From positions 370,570 through 434,569 of the forward strand of contig BCJJ01000001.1 in the NCBI GenBank assembly GCA_039545355.1: DNA of 64,000 nt, given 5' to 3'. The position numbers were made by a program, and so were the translations under genes. Below the pieces are notes generated by a model. It was not told the DNA's origin and searched no databases. It was given only the letters and a program-made list of their open reading frames with translations. The stretch is from Trichosporon coremiiforme (taxonomy: Eukaryota > Basidiomycota > Tremellomycetes > Trichosporonales > Trichosporonaceae). The number at the start of each line of letters is the position of its first letter. The stretch's first letter is position 1. Positions 57,796 through 64,000 of this stretch are shown here, piece after piece.

Positions 57796-58424
57796 GTGGG
57801 AGTGGTGAAGACTGAGGCTATCCGTGGGAAAGCTAGAGGTGGTGACGACGTCGGGCTACGTTGAGGCCATCCGCGGGAAAACTTGGGTAGGGATGGAGAG
57901 GGTACATGTTGCCTGTGGAAAAGCTAGGATTGCCGACGGTGCAGGATCCTCCCGTGGGAAAGCCAAGGATAGAGGTATAGTGGAGCGGCGGCCATCGTGG
58001 GAAACCTAGTATGGCAAGGGAAGGTGGAGGCTACCCGTGGGAAAACTTGGAGTGGCGACACAGTGAGGTGCCACCCGAGGACAAACCTAGGTGGGGTCGA
58101 AGTGGAGGTTGCGCATGGGAAACCTTGGAAGGCGACGTGGAGGTGGTGACTGCGGAACCCCTGAATGGCGGTATCCGTGGGAAATCTCAGTGTGCGTGGC
58201 AAGCGAATGAGGTGGAGAATTTCCGTGGGCGAGTTCCCCACGGATGACTTCCGAGTTAGTTTGGGCGTGGTTTCCCACAGGTGATCTCCCACGGGTTACC
58301 TTTCACAACATTCCTTTTTCACAACATTCCCACGGGCTACCGCGTCACCTCCACCGTCGGCGTTTTAGCTTTCCCACGAATGACCTCCACCCCTGATCGC
58401 CATTCCTGGCGGTTTCCCACGAGT
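57796..58424. repeat. CCGTGGGAAA array, right block, with orientation switch
   Basis: From 57.8 to 58.2 kb the core points as GTGGGAA (exact at 57824, 57954, 57997, 58037, 58177; near copies at 57796, 57873, 57915, 58115). From 58.23 kb it is inverted to TTCCCAC (58272, 58327, 58371, 58414). Units of about 35-48 bp have the loose form GAGG(C/T)xAxCCGTGGGAAA then CTxGGxxTGGCGAC. A last GTGGGAA lies at 58582. Confidence 0.75.
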
Positions 58425-58893
58425 GACACTTCCTATGTAAGTGTTCCACGGCTGGCCGGCCTACCTTAGCCGGCGATTGCCGCAGGTCATGTTAAGTTGA
58501 GGTTGGCCGTGGGGGCCCTCGGCATTTTGCACTTTGCGAGGTGGAGGGGTGCTCTTCGGTCTGTCCCTGTAAAGCTCGTCCGTGGGAAACTTTTTAGGCT
58601 CGGTCGTTGTCCTCTCCAGCGACCTCCACCTCCTCCACGCATGTTCACACCGAAACGGCGATGTTGGGGCTTGGGCTGGCATCATGGAAGATCATGTGTG
58701 TGAGGCTACCAGCGCAGCCTCGACCGGTCACCGCTATTCGCTGTTATGCCCTTGAAATGAGCACAAACGCGAACTCGACAGACAGCGCATGAGATATCAA
58801 TCGCGCCAGATATTACCAATTGGAGTCGGCACCGGAAATGCCCTTCGTGATATTTCATGCATTGACATACTTGCTGCCGACTAACTTTGCCTT

Positions 58894-60523
58894 TCACCAT
58901 CCCACACTCCAAGTGCCCTCTTTAGGAGGGCTGAACTGCCTGGAGAGAGCGCGACGCCTGGACTTCCAATCGTCGGCACCTACATAAGCTCCACACATAC
59001 GACGTTCGCCCGTGAACGCTGCACGACCATGCATTACTCTCCAGTTGTCGATGACTGGTGTCTGTAAGCGAATGCCTTTTGAATTAACTGGCGAACTCAC
59101 CGACAAGAGTACCAGGCGTCAGTTTTGACCAGTACTCTGTAGAGGCGCTGGTTACGATGTCCTCAAACGCTCTAGCAGCACGGTACCATTCGCGAATGGC
59201 GCTGGGAGTCCATCCCTCACCTAGCACACACCGGTCCTCGTTATTCCAGCGAGCCTGCAACAAGTTGCCGAGGTGGTCGTGTCGAAGCACGGGCTGGCTG
59301 ATGGGAGGGCGCAAAAGGGTTCCTTCATTTCCAGAGGCGTGGAATGGTACTGCCAAACTCGACAACGTTTCGTAAGCCTTGGGATCCTTTGCGTGGAGTT
59401 CCTTCGCAGCATAGAAAGAATCAACAAGCAGCGTTTCACCCCCCTCACCATCCTTCAGACAGTGGAAGATTTGCAAGCCAGCCGGGTCCGTGAAGTAGGC
59501 AGTATCGGTGTGTGCAGGCAAAGCTTGGTTGCTGTAGGCCAAGTCCCCTTTTGACATGTCGGCGGTGAAGTCCCAGAAACCACCGTCTTTCTCCGTCAAC
59601 TTTATAAGACATAGGTGCACATACAGTGAGTCTCCCGGATGAACGCCATCCGCCTGATCAACTCCTCCGTGGCCTCGGGGGTGATGGGAACGCCGGTCAC
59701 AAAGCAGAAGCCATACTCATTCTTTGAGTCAGAGAGGTACCATACAGAAGCTTACTTACGACCTTATTGAGCCAGTTCAGCACGCCTCGCTCTGCGTTCG
59801 CTCCGGCAGTTTCAGGCATTACAGAGGCATAGGTAACCGTCGGAGGCTCAGAAGCAATCGAGGCGCCCCAAATTTTGTGCCTGCTCTGGTCAGTGCGGTA
59901 AGTTTGGGAAAGCATACTTGACGAGGTGCAGTACATTCGCTCGGGCTTTTAAGGGCGGATCGTACGAAGCTTGATGCAAAAACGACAAAGGCAGCTCTGT
60001 CGTGTGTTCAGATGGTGCGGCCCATTTCAAATGGACGTTGCCATTCACGATCGCGGCCGAGTCCAACGCTGGGTCGGTCGGGATCTGTCGTCAGAGCTGG
60101 CGACGTGAGTTAATCTTACCTGACCGAGAGTCTTAAGACGCTGCTTAGTCTGAGGATGAAAACATGAGGGACAACGGCAGTGATCAATCAGAAAGAAGCT
60201 GTCACTGTGCGGCGTCAGCAGGTGAGCGATCGAGCAAGTTGCGGGGGGCCTCACTAAGTGGATGTTTGGCCGTCGCCCCACGAGATCACGACTTGCTGGC
60301 CGTCATTGGATTTCTGGATGGAGCACTCTTGTTCGCACGCCGGGGGGGCCGTTCCCTGCTGAGCATGAGCCGAACTTCTGGTTGAGAAGGGGCGGGCAAC
60401 CGTCCGCCTGGTGACGGTCGACCGAAGGATGGCATGAACTCGCAAGGCAGAGGTCAGCCGAAGCGGCTGCAGTGGCAGGCGGCACGCAAGCTTGGTAGTT
60501 GCAGTCACATGACCGCTCAGCAT
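58894..60523 (-). CDS. Trimethyllysine dioxygenase (carnitine biosynthesis, TMLHE family)
   Basis: Seven exons: 60523-60255, 60204-60120, 60084-59918, 59880-59760, 59721-59625, 59586-59101, 59054-58894; 461 residues. The first 50 residues are Arg/Thr/Leu-rich without acids, a mitochondrial presequence. An N-terminal zinc-knuckle-like block (DHCRCPSCFHPQT) is followed by the TauD-type fold: FIRETHYGGFWDFTADM, iron ligands in ALPAHTDTAYFTDPAGLQIF and WRVMHGRAAFTG, and the RRMCGAYVGADDW ending. It is Fe(II)/2-oxoglutarate dependent and hydroxylates N6-trimethyllysine, step one of carnitine synthesis. gamma-Butyrobetaine dioxygenase is a relative, but the HASGNEG and WRVMHGRAAFTGERRMCG blocks suit TMLH. 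Two acceptors (59722 and 59055) were chosen by conservation. Confidence 0.9.
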
Positions 60524-61041
60524 CTCGGCTTGGTAGTAAAGTGGTGGGGACTAGTGTCGTGAAAGAGGTTGAACAATGTAAATGGTATACATCGTGGGAG
60601 GTTGGCTCCTCCTAAAGGTGCACTGACCTTCCGCTGCCTTGAGGGTCAACCGGATGTTATCGGCACCATCCGCCGCGGTTACCGTAATCTTGGCGTTTGC
60701 GGTATTGCAATGTCTGGCTTCTGTCCGAAGCCTCTATTACGTAAATATACTCAAAGCCTTCAATGTGCATGCGCATCAAAACATGTCCGCGATCTGAGAC
60801 GAGCCGATAAATGAACAACGCACCCTGTTACTGCAAACTTGATGGACTTGCTTATAGAGGAGCCGCAGCCTCTCCGCTCTTGGCTCTCGCTCTCACGAGG
60901 AAATATGTACCTGCAATCGTATCTGCAACCCCTTACTGGTAGGGTACAACAATCTGCATCTAGCACGATACGGTTTGAACATAAATAATCAATAAATGGA
61001 GTCATGCACTTCGACATGGAATTGTCCGTCTTGCGACCTTT
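60524..61041. other. Intergenic between TML dioxygenase and GNA1
   Basis: About 520 bp with the 5' flank of the dioxygenase gene and the 3' flank of GNA1. An AATAAATAATCAATAAATG patch at about 60979-60997 may serve GNA1 3' end formation. No gene was recognised. Confidence 0.45.
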
Positions 61042-61811
61042 CTAGAGGCGGGAGTGGATGGAGGAGGAAGCAGAAGAGTCGGCCATGTACATGACCATCT
61101 GCGCCTCCTTGTTCTTGAAGCTGCATTATCAGTTCTGAGAATCTCGTTCAATAGGTGGACGTACCCGCACTTCTCGTAGAAAGCTAATGGAGTTAGCGTT
61201 GCGTCCTCTCGGGCTTCAGAGCATAACCCACGAATGTTAGCGGTGCTGCAGTCAAGGATGACCTTGTAACAGCCTTGGGTGCGGGCGATCTCTTCCAGGG
61301 ACTTGATGAGGTAGAGTCCAAGCTTGCGACCTTGCATAGTCTTGGAGACCGCGATGTCCTCGATGTGTCCGACAACGCCAAGGCCTCGCGTGAACTTGCG
61401 TTCGACAAAGACAGTACCAACAGCAACAAGCTGTAACACAGTCAGTCTATGCGGGAAGATAATTGGCCTACCTTGTCCGACTTCTTCTCCACGAAGACCG
61501 TCGTAAAGTAAGAGCCGGCACAGGCCTTCATGGCAGCGAAACGGGCTTGCATTAGCAAAGATTTGAGGGAGCGGCTCACCCTTGTACTCCTCGGAAGACA
61601 CTGAGGGAGCATCGGTGAGAACTGTGAGCAGTTCAAAGTGACCGCGCGCGTCATCCGTCGCAGCAAGGGGCCGGATCTATGTTAATCAGTACCGGGAGGC
61701 AAGTGCGGTTGCGGAAGAGCCACTGACCTCGATGTCGCTTCCCACACTCTCCTGGACGGCGGTCGGGATGAGCGCGGGGTCGAAGAGAAGCTCGTCGATC
61801 TGCATGGTCAT
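61042..61811 (-). CDS. GNA1: Glucosamine-6-phosphate N-acetyltransferase
   Basis: Six exons: 61811-61728, 61676-61580, 61545-61472, 61430-61232, 61183-61165 (19 nt) and 61120-61042; 183 residues. The GNAT fold is complete: IRPLAATDD start, VAVGTVFVERKFTRGLGVVG, the HIEDIAVSKTMQGRKLGLYL acetyl-CoA motif, and CYKVILDCSTANIPFYEKCG split over two junctions. It acetylates glucosamine 6-phosphate for UDP-GlcNAc, feeding chitin, N-glycans and GPI anchors. The first donor is GTCAGT, less usual here. Two ATGs (61811, 61805) are close; the upstream one is used. Confidence 0.93.
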
Positions 61812-62211
61812 AGTAAGGAGGATTGGGTGAGGAAAGTGCAGACGAACGAGCGACGCTGAGCGAGGGAAGTAGTGTTCTGCGAAAGAGATGTGAGAAGGAG
61901 TACGTTGAGCACTACCGCGCGGATTGGTTTGTTGTGACCAATGCACCGCAGTGGGGCAGGGTGGGTCACAGCCCTCTTTCGCAACCACACAATCGGATCT
62001 CCGGCTACCGGCAGATCCTTTTCCCTCGATCGCTCAGGGCTATTCGCTACACCTGTGAACAAGCTTCCCGCGTTTCGTACCTTCTGATACTGAGGCGCGT
62101 ATGCAATACCACGTATTATCGGAATGGTGTGTTATTGTTGAAGGCACGACGTCACTCCTACCTCCAGCTTCAGAATGCAACATCTATTCTATTGCCTCGT
62201 CATACTTGACC
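61812..62211. promoter_or_regulatory. Divergent GNA1/CUS2 promoter region
   Basis: A 400-bp divergent spacer with short non-significant frames. No repeat or TATA-like box stands out. Confidence 0.45.
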
Positions 62212-63572
62212 ATGCCCGCCAACGCGCCAACACCAGGAAACTTTGACAGAGATCCTCGCGTTCACATTGATAAAGTCACGGGGAAATACCAGTATGAAGA
62301 TGCGGACACTGGCATCGAGTTTGAATGGACAGGCAACGCCTGGATTCCTCTGGTATGGCTCAGTCGTGGTTAGGATCTGACTTTACCAAGGTCGACGACA
62401 GCTTGATTAGGGCTCAGCAGCAAGCCTATTCCGTGGAAGGCGTTGACGAAAATGTGAACTCAAACAGCCTCTATCTGATATTGCAAAGCTGACTAGTGAA
62501 GACTCCCGCGGCACCTGTACTCGCAAGAGAGGATCGGATCAAGAAGCGCAAAGCTGGGGAAAAGGAGCAGGCTCCTAAAGCCTCCAAACCCTCCAATCAA
62601 CCTGGGCCAAAGAACACGGCGGTGTGGGTGTCCAATCTTCCCCCGGATACGACATCGGAGCAACTGGCCAATGTCTTCTCAAAGGCTGGTGTTCTGCTTA
62701 TCGGTAATGACGGTGAGCCGCGTATCAAGCTCTACTACGACGACGATGGAAAGTTCAAAGGCGAGGCCCTCATCATGTACTTCAAAGAGGGGAGCGTCGA
62801 CCTGGCAACCACTCTGCTCGATGACACTGAACTCGAGTTCGGCGCTGGATGCGGCAATATGCGTGTTCGTGCGGCCGAATACCAGCACTCGAAATCAAAC
62901 CACGGCAAGAAATCTGAAGGCCAACCAGATCAATCTTCGCAGCCGGCAGAAAAGAAGAAGCTTAGCGCTGAGGAGAAGCAGAGGATGTCGAAACGGATGA
63001 GGACCCTGGAAGAGTGCGCCGAATGCTTTTGCCGGACGCTGACCTCATTCAGTAAGCTTGCCTGGCATTCGGACGAGGATTCGGACGCCGTAGGGTCTTC
63101 CGGCAAACATCACCCGTCACCATTTAACCGTGTGGTTGTTCTCAAGGGGATGTTCCGCCCGGAAGATATTGAAAAGGAACCTAAACTCCTCCTTGAGGTG
63201 AAGGACGATGTCCGAGAAGAGGCAGAGTCTCTGGGTTCTGTCACGTCCGTTGTCCTTTACGATGTAAGTGCTGACCTTGCAACATGCTGACTCGTCAAAG
63301 AAGGAGCCTGAAGGTGTTATCACAATCAAGTTCAAGGACCCTACCGCGGCACACGCCTGCCTACTGAAAATGGATGGTCGCTACTTTGATGGACGAAAGG
63401 TGAGACAATGAGTGGGGGTCGTGGCTGACCATAGATCACGGCTGCCTTGTTCACAGGCAAGGAACGTTATCGGAGATCTGGCGGCCGTGACGGAGAAGAG
63501 GATGGCCTGGAAGAAAATCAAAGGCTAGACAACTTTGCAGACTGGCTGCTAAAGGATGGCAGTGGAGCCTGA
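62212..63572 (+). CDS. CUS2: U2 snRNP-associated factor Cus2/TAT-SF1
   Basis: Exons 62212-62352, 62391-62453, 62502-63013, 63053-63263, 63301-63399 and 63435-63572 give 387 residues. Seen: an N-terminal aromatic patch (YQYEDADTGIEFEWTGNAWI), RRM1 (AVWVSNLPPDTTSEQLANVF ... KFKGEALIMYF), a basic linker and RRM2 of U2AF-homology type (VVVLKGMFRPEDIEKEP, EGVITIKFKDPTAAHACLLK, YFDGRKITAALFTGKERY). It binds SF3B1/Hsh155 and helps U2 snRNP folding before prespliceosome formation. The exon 3 acceptor (AGTGAAG, 62501) was chosen because the nearer CTAG leads into a stop. Ends 78 bp from the convergent DDHD gene. Confidence 0.9.
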
Positions 63573-63650
63573 GCAACGGTAGAGTTTGGCGCAGTACATC
63601 TATCGATCTATTCATCGGAATATGGGGCAGGGCAGTCCGAAATGTGAGGA

Positions 63651-64000
63651 TCACGGTTTGACGGGCACTTTCTCTAGTCCAGTTGGCTCGCTTTCGCTTG
63701 GTGCCGGTGCAGAGAAGGTTTCACTTAGCAGGAAAGCGGCGAAATTCGGGTCACTCCAATAATTACCATGGGCTGTTATCATGTCCAGGTAGTCGTTGAC
63801 ACTAATGGTCGGCAGGTAGAAATCAATGGATCCGCGCGGGTTAAGAGCGGCGAACCTCCTTTCAGCTACGGAGCCGAGAGGCTGAACAGTTTCTAGCATC
63901 TGAGGTCAGAGTCGAAAGGATGAGATGGCTTACCTTGATCTGCTCCATTGCTGTGTCCTCGCTTCTCTCTGCCGGCGGACTTGAAGGAGGTTGCTTGTTC
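63651..64000 (-). CDS. DDHD-domain phospholipase, C-terminal fragment (runs off the window)
   Basis: Two exon parts are visible, 64000-63934 (incoming) and 63899-63651. They give the last 104 or so residues. LNPRGSIDFYLP and YLDMITAHGNYWSDPNFAAF match the end of the DDHD domain of intracellular phosphatidic-acid-preferring phospholipase A1 proteins, where a final His/Tyr-rich helix packs on the catalytic core. A short polar tail follows (EKVPVKP). The catalytic serine would lie beyond the window. Naming rests on this C-terminal segment only. Confidence 0.65.

Larger units (their letters stand above)
54761..58893. other. 4.1-kb gene-free region carrying CGTGGGAAA repeat arrays
   Basis: No convincing gene between the GST and trimethyllysine dioxygenase genes. 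The two repeat blocks and the small direct repeat are listed separately. The middle part (about 55.75-57.45 kb) has only weak ORFs and a TTTTAGTCGGG duplication at about 57084-57105. Confidence 0.6.

Noticed and set aside
54971..58424. CRISPR array.
   Set aside because: Spacing and units are irregular and degenerate, orientation switches, and the organism is eukaryotic.

Overview
The window looks like chromosomal DNA of a basidiomycete yeast, most likely a tremellomycete. It has compact intron-rich genes, introns mostly 33-60 bp with GTRNG donors and CTGAC/CTAAC-like branch sites, high coding GC, and a fungal gene set. The order was inferred from these traits only, not from a species-level match. 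All exon junctions were read by eye from splice motifs, reading-frame continuity and family conservation. Every recognised gene model closes in frame.

Layout. 1-4119: EAF1/VID21 (NuA4 scaffold, 5' end outside the window). 4333-4920: mitochondrial ribosomal bL32m. 5346-7752: a decayed block with two broken paralogous copies of an unknown gene and an orphan secreted-type ORF. 7896-8976: CBP3. 9332-10895: SLD2. 11454-12673: 5'-truncated ACS-type MFS transporter. 13124-13714: unknown gene. 14725-14806: intron-bearing tRNA-Cys. 16162-17481: GAPDH with a TATA/CT-rich promoter. 19336-21009: single-pass membrane protein. 21215-23576: MPS1 kinase. 24583-26358: CDC55 (PP2A B55). 27678-29069: MTC1. 29151-30837: RTF1. 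31140-32222: GPI8. 32310-33022: EXPERA/TMEM97-like protein. 33290-36183: SAP-domain TKL kinase. 36571-39464: NTR1/TFIP11-like G-patch splicing factor. 39648-41237: RBG2 (DRG2) GTPase. 41400-44115: FZO1 mitofusin. 44724-49097: PACT-domain spindle-pole protein (PCP1-like). 49382-53633: large acidic protein with SUMO-interaction-like motifs. 53958-54760: GST. 54761-58893: gene-free repeat region. 58894-60523: trimethyllysine dioxygenase. 61042-61811: GNA1. 62212-63572: CUS2/TAT-SF1. 63651-64000: 3' end of a DDHD phospholipase.

Most genes are housekeeping (chromatin, replication, mitosis, splicing, mitochondria, cell-wall and GPI precursors) and are arranged as tight divergent or convergent pairs, so the window does not form a pathway cluster. 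The non-standard parts are the decayed block at 5.3-7.8 kb, the truncated transporter, the unusually tiny exons of RBG2, a TKL kinase lacking the beta3 lysine, and the 54.9-58.6 kb array. That array holds 20 exact copies of the 7-mer GTGGGAA/TTCCCAC, the core of the CSL (CBF1/Su(H)/Lag-1) binding motif, and is the best candidate for something undescribed.
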